Source of the DNA: Eucommia ulmoides
Taxonomy: Eukaryota > Streptophyta > Magnoliopsida > Garryales > Eucommiaceae
DNA: 64,000 nucleotides
NCBI GenBank assembly: GCA_016647705.1
Contig: CM028335.1
Span: 10,616,905-10,680,904, forward strand
Direction: 5' to 3'
Positions 35,251-47,104 of this stretch are shown piece after piece; the stretch's first letter is position 1, and each line of letters begins with the position of its first letter. Both the position numbers and the translations under genes were made by a program. A model generated the notes under the pieces. That model was given only the letters and a program-made list of their open reading frames with translations. It did no database searches and had not been told where the DNA came from.

Positions 35251-37595
35251 TGTTGATCCCGAGATTTTGATGGAAAATTAAATAATGATATTTTTTGTGA
35301 AACTAATGAATTTGTTGAGTGTTTCAGTTTATAAGTTCTATTGAAGATATTATCATGAAGAAGTTGAGATGAATCCTAAATGAATGCTAAAGAGACTGAC
35401 AAAGATGATGGACGTTAAGAGACTGAAGACTTTAAAGAACCTAGGAAAAAATAACTCAGGTTAAATTTTTACTCTTAATGTATCCCAATTATAATCACAC
35501 ACAACATAACATATTTTTATAATTATGTGTGTTTTTAATAGGATCCTAATTAGTTAACATACTTGTTCCTATGTGAAATTGAAGAAGAAATATTAGATTA
35601 AAATTGAATTTAAGTGTTAGTGGAGTTAACCAAGAAAAATAATATGTTAAAAGGGTAAAAATGTTGAAGAAATTAAAATTAAAAACGAATTAAGGAAGAA
35701 GCACAGCTCGATCGGTCAACCTACATAGGAGGTCCGGTCAACCGATGAGGAGGTGAAAGGATTGAGTAGTCTTTGAATCGTTCGGTCGACATATAGGTCA
35801 ACCTATGGGAATTAGCTGAACTCTCTGAATCATTCGGTCCATAGCTAGGTCGACCTATGGTCAAAATAGGAACTCTTTGAATCTTTAAATCAATAGACAA
35901 AGTTGAGAGGTCGACCTGTGAAACTCACTGAATCGTTCGGTCGACAGACGAATAAGCAGAGCTCAACCTATGGGTGTAGAGTTTTTGGCTTGGGCTACAT
36001 CCTGAATCGGGCGGTCGACGTATGCCTTCTAGTCGGTCAACCGATGGACAGTTTCAGGATTCGAGAATTTCATGGTTTTGATCCAAAGAGTAACCGTTAC
36101 TAGCCGTTTTATGGTTAGGATATGAGAGATATCTTAGGGATCTAATGGAATTTAAGATATATGGTTGATATTTTGTTATCCCTATAGATATGGTTTAAAT
36201 ATTTTTATTATTTTTCAATTTGGTTCATGTAATTCTTTCTATCCTATCTAATTGAGTTTGAGAAAATATTTGAGGGACTTAATTGAACATTTTAAAAGTT
36301 ATAATTGAGTAAATTATAACAGGATTAAGTCATAATGATATAAGGTATTTATTAGTGCAATTAAATGTCATGATATATGGGAACTAACTGTTGGAGGGTT
36401 TGTTCTAATTCCATATAAATAGACCTGCATTTTTTAGGTTTCAATAATCCCAATAATTCATATCTCAAGAGTTATTCAGTTCTTGTGCTTTCTAAGAGTA
36501 ATCATTCTGAAATCATATTGAGTATATTGTGAGAATTATTCTTGAGAAGATTTGGTGTGGATTATTACTACTGCTGACTTGGAGTTTCATTGCTAATAAT
36601 TCTTTATTCAGTGGATTTCTGGTGAGATCATTCTAAGTTTCTTGCTATTAACTATTGTGTGATATTATTGTTTAACATTTGGAATTTTAATCTTTGAAAT
36701 CATTTTTTTATTTTATTTTTTTATTTTTTATTTTATTTTTAAACTGAAAATTATTTTGAAACGATTTCTTGAGAAAATCTGATTACGTGCTAAATTGCCT
36801 GCTACTTGTGTTTTTATTAAAATCAGATTTTGAAATTCTCACTGAATTTCTATTACTAGTATCGGGACATTAATTGATTTTAAATTTATTTGGGGTGGTA
36901 GAAGTTCCGAGTGAGAAAAAGACTTATCAATTTTGTAATTGGTGAGTTATGTGTCGAATTAGATAGTATTGGGAGTATCTAATTAGGGGTAGCTAGTTTC
37001 AATCTTTTCCGGGGTAAAGAGATTGAAGTTTTGATTTTTGCCTAGTGTACAAAAAGATTAGGTGTTAATTCTTCCTGAATAGAATTAATTTTAAGTGAAT
37101 TTGTAACGGTTTAATCTTTACCGAATAAAGAGATATTTGGAGTGATTTTGTGTGAGGTTTAATTCTTAGCCTAATTATAAAAGAATTAGGTTAATCTTTA
37201 GCCTGAGAAAAAGATAGGGTTCTTCATGAGCTTGTGAAAAAGAATTGTAAAGGTTGATTATCAGCCTGCGAAAAGAATCATTTGTAAGGGTTTGGTTCTT
37301 ACTTGGTTAAAGAGATCATAGTAATTAGTGGGTGTTATTCTTCGCGGAGCTCGGGGCTTTGGATTAGCTAAGAATAGTTTAGTGAACCAGTATAAATTTC
37401 TGGTGTGTTGCTTTATTTACTTTATTTATATTTTGTTGTTTGGTGTACACTTAGTTGATAATACTTATCCGCTACTATAAAGATAATAATTAATTTATGA
37501 TAAAATTAATTATTTGAATTTTTGAAGTACTATTATTTGATAATTTTTATTACTACCCAATTCAACCCCCTCTTGGGTATCTCATTGGGCCAACA
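35251..37595 (+). repeat. 3' LTR of C1
   Basis: It begins TGTTGATCCCGAG and ends GGGCCAACA, about 2.35 kb. It matches the 5' LTR throughout apart from the solo-LTR insertion. It has the same GGTCGACC/GGTCAACC cluster at 35705-36060. Confidence 0.9.
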
Positions 37596-39590
37596 AATAA
37601 TATAAGTTACTGAATGTCTTTATTCTCCACCTTTTAATCACATTCAAGAGTTAAGACATTTCAATTTTATATCCAACGTCTATAGCAACATTAATACAAT
37701 TCAAGAATAACATTAAAATACATTTTTATTGATACTTGAGATTGAAATATTTTATAGATAAAAGCTAATGACGTAAGAATACAAGATTGACTCTATTGTT
37801 TACATCTAACAGTTGGTTCAACCACTTGTAACTTAGACTAATAAAATTGTAATTTGTTTATGAATATTAATCTAACAGAGGACTGGTGACATCGGGCCTA
37901 TGTTATCGTACCACCAATTTTTAAGACATTCGGTTCCACCAGGGATAAACAACTCACTACCTGATGGAACATTATATACATGGACCAATAATAATTCTCT
38001 AATAATAAACTACTTAAACACAAAGATGTGGATTATTTACCTTATAAATGTCCTTATTGATCATTGACTCTCCAGTCGAGGCACTTGTTTTCTTGTTCGA
38101 CTAAGACTCATTGTCATGGGTCCGCTCAATTTCACCCTTAATCTCCTTACTCTTTCTTTCTAATAGGGCATTTGCCTTATTTTCATAATGCATTTTCTGA
38201 TCACCAATTGACATACTCCATTCTTTGCCTAATGTTGTTCTCCTAAAAATATGAATTTAAGAACAAGCCATAAACTTTCTAACTGCATTTTATACATACT
38301 TGACCTTGCCATGTTATTGGATTACCTTGGCACTAATGCTATCTACTGAATATAATTTTTTAAATCATTCAACTTTATCGGGGTTGCAATATTAATTATA
38401 AAATTTTAAAAAATAATTGGATGCATATATCTCTCTAAATAAGCACTACCACAATACTTAATTTTCAGAAGAATACTTACATAAATAATTTATACGCACT
38501 ATATTTAGGCTTCATTTCTCTTTGATTTTTTATCTTATTATCCATCACTGTTGCTTTTGCTACACTACAAACAATAACCATAAACATTGAAAGCATTTTT
38601 ATTTTTATTTTCATTTTCTAAATCAAAGTAATTTATTAAACAAATATCATAACATATTAATGAATGAAACGTTAGCCCAACATCAAACCAAAATAAGTAC
38701 ATATCTAAATGAGAGTAGGAGGACCTCAAGAACTTAATGAAAAAATACTAGTAATTTTGAATTAAAATTTTGTAACTTGTGGTTAACAACTTCAAATCTT
38801 CTAAGTTAAAACTTGTAAAATTATTTTTCTCAGTGGGTTTCCAAGTTAATTATTTTCTATCAAAATGCAATTAATTGAAACAAACTTATTGTTCTATGCA
38901 TACTATAAACCCTAAACTAACAAATTTTATCACCTATATAATTCAAAGAAATCATAAAGAAAAAGAAAAAGAAGAATGTGAAAAGAAGATATTGTGCTTA
39001 ACTTCAAATATTCTTGGGAAATTCTTTAAAATCAAAGCCAACATTAGTATAATATAAACTAATTAATAAAAACCCTAAACCTAAATACCCTAACACCAAA
39101 ACCATAATTCGCCCCTCCCCCCCCCAAAAAAAAAAAAAATACAAAATGCAAAATTTTCTTCCAATTTCGGGACATGCAACAAAATCAGAACGAAAAAAGG
39201 GACATCAACCAACAATTGGAATAGAGAGAAGAAGATAACAAAAGAGAAAAACATACTGTTAAATACACCTCCCTACAACAACACGTGTTTCTCTTATTCG
39301 TATGCAGTGAAAATGCGCGGAGATGAGCCAACTTCTTCCGTGAAATACTATCTGCCGGGCAAAGAGAGAGAGAAGGAAATAAACAAGGGAATAACATGGA
39401 AGAAGCAAATGGCTAAGCAAGTATTTCAAGCTATTTTTTAAGTAATTTTTTTGGTATTGCAAATAAATGATTGAGATTAAATCTTGGTAAAATTGATGGT
39501 GGGAGATTTGACTCAAAATAGGGAATATATTGTAAAAGAGTCTTATTTTAATACTTGTTTTACTTGTCAACTATTTTGAGTAAATAATAC
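37596..39590. repeat. Composite repeat copy A, right part
   Basis: Collinear with copy B (51716-53050, 55391-55560 and 57671-57730). Shared blocks include AATGTCTTTA, TATATCCAACGTCTATA, ACATCTAACAGTTGGTTCAA, the GAGGACTGGTG motif at 37877, the HMG-like exons, and a right end TATTTTAATACTT...CAACTA.TTTGAG. It contains the HMG-box-like fragment described separately. The left part of the copy lies before C1. Confidence 0.7.
38041..38564 (-). pseudogene. HMG-box-like gene fragment, copy A
   Basis: Two minus-strand exon-like blocks are visible. The first (about 38564-38481) encodes MDNKIKNQREMKPKYSAYKLF from an ATG at 38545 and ends at a GTAAGT donor. The second (38242-38041) follows a TTTTTAG acceptor, begins RTTLGKEWSMSIGDQKMHYE, continues ENKANALLERKSKE, and ends at AAG|GTAAAT. 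The two join in frame across a split ATG. KPKxSAYxLFM and LGKEWSxxxxxDQKxxYENKA look like the start and the third helix of an HMG box, a DNA-bending domain, but the middle of the box is absent. The second exon has one in-frame stop (after THDNES). A CT-rich, 5'-UTR-like tract lies upstream (39330-39420), and no later exons follow. It therefore looks like a captured or truncated 5' part of a host gene. The HMG assignment is by eye. Confidence 0.5.
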
Positions 39591-40101
39591 GTCATTGTTT
39601 TAAATTTGAAGTTGATCACGATTTTTCTCTATTTCCGTCTTATGTGTCTTTGTTGCCTTAATCATCCAATTGTATGCTAAATTGTCAATGTTTCGTTCCT
39701 CGACCACCGGTGCGAGTAAGATGGAAACCAAATGTAAATGAAATACAAATAACAAGTATCAGTAATTGAGTAAAATAAATAAAAATAAATAAGAAAAAAA
39801 TGTAAAAAATTAAATTACTTTCTCCTCCTCTAAACCTTTTAGTTATTCCAGGTAGTCTATTTGTTTTTTTATCTCATTCTCCCCCCCCCCCTCCCCCCCA
39901 CAAAACACTTAACCGAGAGTATTGTCTATCATGATGATGATCAAGAACATCCTCAGCTGGCTTAAAATTGTTAAAGTAAGAAATCTGTGAAAAAAATAAA
40001 GAATATTAATTTGATGCATAATTAATAGGCTAGAAAAAATATTTAATTTTTACTTCAATATCACTTACCATCAACAACAATAAGCATCTGCATACCATGG
40101 T
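39591..40101. other. Non-repeat DNA left of C2, no gene recognised
   Basis: AT-rich DNA with two C-rich runs (about 39885-39899). It continues, across C2, into 49774-50480. No open frame of note. Confidence 0.5.
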
Positions 40102-42245
40102 TGTTGGTCCAGTGGAATACTCAAGAGGGAGGGGTGAATTGGGTAATTAAAAATATCAGAGAGAAAATATTTTAATAACTCGAATAATCAATTTTAATCC
40201 TAAATTAATTATTATCTTTATATCACAATGGAAATATAAAATCAACTGGGTGCACATCAAACAACAAAACTAAATAAATAAAATATTGCAGCACACCAAA
40301 AATTTATACTGATTCACCAAGCTACTCTTGGCTAATCCAATCCTCCGTGCCCTACAGAGAGTCACACCCACTAATACTCAAGATCCCTTTAAAGGTAGGA
40401 ACCAAGCCCTCAAAACGATTCTTTTACAGGATTAAAATCAACCTTTACAAAATATTTTTCACAGGCTAAGAAAGAACATCTACTTTGTACAAGCTCAAGA
40501 ATAACATAATTCTTTTTAATACAAAGACAAAATAATCAAAACCTTACCAACACTTCAAATATATTTTTATCAAGTAAGGATTGAACCATTATAAAATTCA
40601 CACAAAATAATTCAATTCAGGAAGAATTACTACCTCAATCTCTTTATAGGAAGAGATTGAAACCAGCTACCCTCTGATTAAATACACCCAACAATATTTA
40701 ATCCATCACTCAATTTACCAATAAAAATTGACAAGTAATTTTTCTCACTCAGAGCTTCTACCACCCCAGATAAATTAAAACTCAATTAATATCCAAAAAC
40801 TAGTGATAAAAATGTGAGATACACAAAATCTGATTTTTAACAAAAAATAAATAACACGTAATTGAGCACGTAATCAGATTCAAGAAATTGTTTATAAAAT
40901 ATTTTTTTAATAAAAAATCAGAAATAATTTCTAAGGATCAAATTCAAAAAATAATCAAGTAATACAATATAGAAAGTAATTGGAAAGATCTTACCCAGAA
41001 TCCATCGAAAAAATAAATAGAGCGATATTACTTCAAATTCAGTAGCAACAATGATTAACAACCAATGATTCTCATGGTCATCTCTTAGAAAATCTCTCAC
41101 AAAAACTTAGTATGATTTCTCTTAGAAAAACTCAATATAATCTTCTGATCTCTTAATCTCTCTTTTCATATGAAAAAAAATGCAGGTCTTTATATATGGG
41201 ATTAGAAACAGCTCTCTAACAACTAGTTCCCATTTATCGTGATACTCAATTACTCTCTTAGATCCCTTATATCATTATGACTTCCTTTTGGTTTAATTTA
41301 CTTAATTATAACTTTTAAATCTCTCAATTAAGTCCCCCAAATATTTTTCAATCTCAATTAAATAGAATTAGAAACAATTATATGTACCAAAGTGAGAAAT
41401 ATTCAAACTTAATGAACCAAATCAATATGAATTAAATAATAGGTGTAGCATATCTTAAATATCATAAAATCCCTAAAATCGCTCATAAATCCCAACAAAA
41501 AAATGACTACTTTTAGATATAAGTTCAGAATTCCACAATATCCTGAAACTGACATACCAGCCGACCGACCAAGATTAGCAGTCGATCGCTCAATTCAAGA
41601 TGTAGCCAAGCTAAAGATTTTGTGCCCATCGATTGACCTATCTGTCGACTTAGAGATTCAGAGAGTTCCATTTCTCTTCACCGGTCGACTTACCTGTCGA
41701 CTTAGAGATTCAGAGAGTTATATTTCTCTTCAATGGTCGATTTACCTGTCGACTTAGAGATACGGAGAGTTCACTTGTTTTGTCCGGTCGACTTACCAGT
41801 CGACTTAAGGATACTAGATCTCTTTTCTAAACTCGTTTTTAATTCATTCTCATTGACGTTTTTGCCCTTTTAACCATTTTCTTTTCTTAATTAGTTCCAC
41901 TAAATACTTAACTCCAATTTTAATCAATTATAAATATTTTTTTTTTCAATTACACATAGGAGTAAATAATTTAGATAATTAGGATCCTATTAAAAACACA
42001 CATATTTATAAAAATTATTTAAAAATATTTTTGTGTCGTGTGTGATTCTAATTGAGATATTAAGAGTTGAAATTTAAATCTAAGTTATTTTCCCTAGGTT
42101 TTTCAAATTCTTCAACCTCTTAATCTTTCATCTTTATCATCAAATCTTCATCATATAGAACTGATAAACTGAAACACTTAAACAAATCGTTAGTCCCACA
42201 AAAAATATCAACGTTTAATTGTCCATCAAAAACTCAGGATCAACA
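40102..42245 (-). repeat. 3' LTR of C2
   Basis: About 2.14 kb. At 41625-41800 it carries a tandem repeat of about 51 bases, roughly three units, each with a GGTCGACTTACCTGTCGACT core followed by TAGAGATTCAGAGAGTT. The GTCGAC-rich region corresponds to the GGTCGACC cluster of C1. Confidence 0.85.
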
Positions 42246-45200
42246 ATCTCTCCCTTTTTTATGATGACAATTAATTTTGGTGTTTTCTTCAAAACAATAA
42301 TATAACCATACTCTCCCTGAATCCGAGGACGGATTTTATAACTCTTTTAGGCATAAGAATGAAGATATTAAAAAAATGACCAATAAAGCACAAATATAAA
42401 AATAAACTCCCCCTTAAGATATTCAATAAAATATCAACTAATTCTCCCTATTTGTCATCTCAAAAATAAAATTTAGGGAGGGGGAACACACGATAATTCT
42501 ACTCCATCATTATGCCTAGTCATACCCAAACCGCAAATAATTTCTACAAACTGATCTTCCGCTAGTGGTTTGGTAAAAACATTAGCAAGTTGGTCAGAGG
42601 TATCAATATACTCAATAACAATGTTCCTTTTCTAAATGTGGTCACGAATAAAATGATGTCTAATCTCTATGTGCTTAGTTCGTGAGTGCTGTGTAGGATT
42701 CTTGCTTAGATAAATAACACTTTTATTATCACAAAAGATCGGGATCTCATCCATACAAATTCCAAAGTCATTTAACTGTTACTTAATATATAAAATTTGA
42801 GCACAACAGTTACCAGCTGCCATATATTAAGCCTTAGTAGTAGATAAGGCTATTGAATTGTGTTTCTTTCTTGACCAAGAAATCAAAACATGTCCTAACA
42901 AATGACATGATCTACTTGTGCTTTTTCGCTAAACTTTGCAACTGGCAAAATCAGGGTCGAAGTAACTTACCAATTTAAAATCACTCCCCCTATGATACCT
43001 TAATCCTAGATCAATCGTCCCCTTTTAGTATCGAAAAATTTGCTTAACTGCAACCAAGTGCGATTCTTTAGGGCATGACTGAAATCTAGCACAAGAACAA
43101 ACACTATACATAATGTCAGGTCTACTAGCAGTTAAATACAATAGACTACTAATCATACATCGATACATTTTTTTGATTAACACTTTTGCTCGTATCGTTT
43201 TTTTCTATCTTTGTAGCCGTTGCCATGGGAGTTTTATACTCTTTAGCGTCTTCCAAGCCATATTTCTTTAACAACTCCTTGGTGTATTTAGCTTGGTTTA
43301 TAAATATTCTTTCTTTGGTTTGCTTAATTTGCAATCCAAGAAAGAAATTCAATTCTCCCATCATACTCATTTTAAATTCCACCTGCATTATCTTAGCAAA
43401 ATCTTGATAAAGATCCTCATTAGTAGATCCAAAAATAATATCATCAACATACATTTGTACTAATAGGATATCAGAATCAGTTTACTTTACAAACAAAGGT
43501 ATATCACAAATACCCCTTCAAAAACCATTTTCGATTAAATATCAGCTGAGTCTCTCATACCAAGCTCTAGGAGCTTGTTTGAGCCCGTACAAAGCCTTGC
43601 GAAGTTTAATTACGTGATCGAAAAATTTATCACTTTCAAATCCCGGGGGTTGTTTTACGTAAACTTCTTCAGCTAAAAAGCCATTTAGAAATGCACTCTT
43701 TATATCCATTTGATATAGCTTAAAATGTGAACATGCAAAAACGAGTAACATTTTAATTGCTTCTAGTCTAGCAACAGGAGCATAGGTTTCATCATAATCA
43801 ATTCCTTCCTCTTGATTATAGCCATGTGCCACTAATATTGCTTTGTTTCTAATTACCATACCAGATTCATCCTTTTTATTTCTAAAAACCCATTTAATAC
43901 CAATAACTGGATAAAAATCTGGTCTCGAAATAAGACACCATACTTTGTTCCGGTCAAATTGAACTAACTCATCTTGCATTGCTGAAATCTGAGATTCATC
44001 AATTAACGCCTCATCTATATTTTTAGGCTCAATTTGAGATAAGAAATCAAGATTAATTATATCCCTAAGAGAAGATCGAGTACTTACACTTCTTTCAAAA
44101 TTACCGATGATTTCTTTTATCGAATGTCCTGGTATTGTCTTTATAGCTCTTGGTAAAATCAAATCATTTTCCTTAGGTTCATCCTCTTGTTGGGACTCCG
44201 TAGGTAAATTATCACCTTTGTTTTGATTATTTGAAATACCTGCATCATCATCATCCAAAATCTTTTTCGACAAGAATGGATCAGCTTCCTCAAAAACAAC
44301 ATGCATTGTTTCTTCTACTACTAATGTACGTTTATTATAAACTCTACAAGCCTTACTGTTAGCAGCATATCCAAAGAAAATCCCATAATCAGATTTAGCA
44401 TCAAATTTACCAAGATTATCCTTATCATTCGAAATAAAACACTTACATCCAAAAACTTTAAAATAAGAAATATTAGGAGTCTTACCATTCCAGATTTCAT
44501 ATAGGGTTTTGTTAAACCCTCTACGAATTGATACTTGATTCACTACGTGACAAGATGTACTTACTGCTTCGGCCTAGAAGTAGGTTGGTAAGCGATTTTC
44601 ATTAAGCATCGTTCTGGCCATCTCTTGAAGTGTCATGTTCTTCTTTTCCACTACACCATTTTGTTGCGGTGATCTTGGTGTAGAAAAGTTATGAGCATAA
44701 CCATGCTCATCACAATAACTTACCACATCATCATTCTTAAACTCTCTTCCTCTGTCACTACGAATGTTAATAATAGAACATTGCTTCTCATTTTGTACAC
44801 GTTTACAAAATTTAGATAGAACAGAAGCAACCTCATTTTTCTTAGCAAGAAAAAATATCCAGGTAAGTCTGGAATAATTATAACCTATAACAAATGCATA
44901 AAATTTACCACCAAAACTAGTAACAGAGTTAGGCCCAAACAAATCAAAATGCAATAATTCAAGACATCTAGACGTGGACGTGTGCATCTTTTTCTTAAAT
45001 GATAATCTAACTTACTTTCCTAATTGATATGCATCACATACTTTATCTTTCACAAATTTTAAATTAGGTAAGCCACGTACAAGACTCTTCTTAGATAAGT
45101 TAGAGATTAACTCCATACTAGCGTGCTCAAGTCTTCTATGCCAAAACTAACTATTTTCAGATAAAACATTCAAACAAGATAAATTTTGAGAATTAAAATC

Positions 45201-45590
45201 ATCAAATGAGCAAGTATAAACATTCTCAAAACGTGATGCAACTAGCAAGATACTATTATCATGACTATTCTTAATAATGCACTTATCATGATCAAATATA
45301 ATATTATAACCCTTATCACATAGTTGATTAATACTAAGTAAATTATGTTTAAGTCCATCAACTAGTAATACATCTTTAATAATAGTAGTACCATTACTGA
45401 TATTATCTATACCGATAATTTTACCCTTTGCATTGTCTCCAAAAGTCACATGACCTCCATCTTTAGGTGTCAAAGATGTAAATTTTCCTTTATCTCCCGT
45501 CATGTGTCGAGAACAACCACTATCCATGAACCATTTGTCCTTACTTATTGAAACTTTTAGAATAACCTGCAAGGAGCACCTCAAATAGTT
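42246..45590 (-). mobile_element. C2 pol region: protease, integrase, RT, RNase H
   Basis: Read right to left: protease (KWFMDSGCSRHMTGDKG near 45530), integrase (HFDLFGPNSVTSFGGKFYAF near 44930; SPQQNGVVEKKNMTLQEMA near 44670; [10 protein letters not shown] near 44455), RT ([20 protein letters not shown] near 43890; [13 protein letters not shown] near 43710; [16 protein letters not shown] near 43570; MYVDDIIFGSTNEDL near 43450), then RNase H down to about 42540. It is a fossil. Confidence 0.88.
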
Positions 45591-47055
45591 CTTAAGTGGT
45601 ACCCAGCCTAAGTGGGTCCGATCTTATTAGTCGGGAAAATTTTAGTTCCTTTTGGAACTCAAATTTGTCTACAATTAGATATTTTAGCAAAACAACTGCG
45701 AATAGTATGCCCCACAACATTATATTTAAAACATCTAACTCCATGTGAACTTCTCAAAAGTATTTTCAAGTTATTTTTACCGCCGTTAAATTTGAGAACA
45801 ATTGATTGCAAATCCACCAATTTGGATTTCAATTCATTATTTTCAGATTCGTAGTCCACCACTTGCTTGTTTAATGTGTTAATTGTACTTTGAAGGGTAT
45901 TTATTTTAGAACACTGGTTTTTATAATCATATGAAAATTCTTGATAAATATAAAATAATTCATCAAAATCTAAAAGACAAGAATTTGAACATTCAGTTAC
46001 CTCACCACTAGTGGCCATTAATGCAAACATAGACGTATCTTCACTATCTGATTTTTCTGAGCTACTTGAATCAGTATCATCCCAAGTAGCCTTCATGGAT
46101 TTCTTCTTACTCTTCTTTGCTTTCTTAATTTCTTTCTTCTTCTTTTCCTTTTATTTATCCTTCTTCGGTTCGGGATAATCACTTTGAAAATGACTTATCT
46201 TGTGATAGTTGTAACATTCTACTTTAGTCATGTTGAGGTTTCTTCTCCCACAGAATGTGCGCCGAGTCATTCCTCTAAAATTCTTTGTGAGAAGCGCTAC
46301 ATCTTTCTCTTCCTCACTATTAAGACTTTCATCATCATTATCATCATATTCCTCAATTTTTTGAGCTTTTAGCGCCAATGATTTTCTCTTGCAAATTTTG
46401 GTATTATCCTCATATCCTTTAATCGTCGATTCATGAGTCATCAAATTGCCTATGAGATCATCAATTTCGTATTTGCCAAGATCCTTGGTTTCCTCAATTG
46501 CCATCACCTTTAACTCCTATATTTTTGTTAAGGACCTTAGGACCTTTCGTACTCTATCTTCCATAGAATATGTCTTTCCAAGTTGATTCAAGTTGTTGCA
46601 AATATTGTTGAAGCAAGTATACATCTCATGAATCGATTCATTTTCCTCCATTCTAAACAACTCAATTTTTCTCATAAGAGCGTTGATTTTTTATTGTTTC
46701 ACTTGACTTGTCCCTTCGTGGGTACTTGTAACTTATCCAACATCTTCTTTGCAGAGTTATAACCTAAAACTCTAGAATATTCATTAATATCTAAAGAGAA
46801 AAATAGAATGTTAATAGCCTGAGAGTTTATAGAGAGTTTCTGCTTATCGGAAGCAGTTAGTTGTTCCTTCTTCTTCTCAACTCTGTTTTTCATTGGAATA
46901 AACGGATCATCCTCGATTGTTAGCCACACATCATAATTTGTAATCTGAAGGAAGACTATCTTTATGTATTTCCAGAATGAATAACTTTCACCTGCAAACA
47001 AAGGTGGTCGGTGCATAGACTGTCCCTAAGCTAGTGTGTCTATTATGTGCACCAT
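45591..47055 (-). mobile_element. C2 gag region
   Basis: From the ATG at 47055 (minus): a gag start with FAGESYSFWKYIKIVFLQ and KKKEQLTASDKQKLSINSQA; later a CX2CX4HX4C-like knuckle (CYNYHKISHFQSDYP) near 46220 and a second (CFKYNVVGHTIRSCF) near 45735. A serine/acidic and coiled-coil-like stretch lies between them. The same layout is seen in C1. Confidence 0.85.
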
Positions 47056-47104
47056 GTGATCTTTGTTAGCTAAATGTATCGAGCTAAACCAGCTCTGATA
47101 TAAT

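Larger units (their letters stand above)
13751..37595 (+). mobile_element. Ty1/copia LTR retrotransposon C1, full length, interrupted
   Basis: This fossil element is oriented left to right. Its two LTRs (13751-17542 and 35251-37595) enclose gag, protease, integrase, reverse transcriptase and RNase H regions in copia order (integrase before RT). A primer-binding-like TTGACATCAGAG follows the 5' LTR, and a polypurine tract AAAAAAAAAGGGAGAT precedes the 3' LTR. The flanks AAGAA and AATAA fit a 5-bp target duplication with one change; the undisturbed site is seen in copy B at about 51705-51715. The 5' LTR carries a solo LTR and the integrase region carries gypsy element G1. Without these, C1 would be about 9.7 kb. 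It is broken, with many breaks. The two LTRs differ by clearly more than those of G1, so C1 is the older. The pol text resembles the SIRE/Maximus-like copia lineage, but the lineage was not tested. Confidence 0.9.

Noticed and set aside
12180-37811. Composite repeat core as a solo LTR (TGTTGG...CTAACA ends)
   Set aside because: TG and CA ends can be chosen, but the flanking five bases (ACCTA and GTTGG) do not match, and copy B does not share the same ends.
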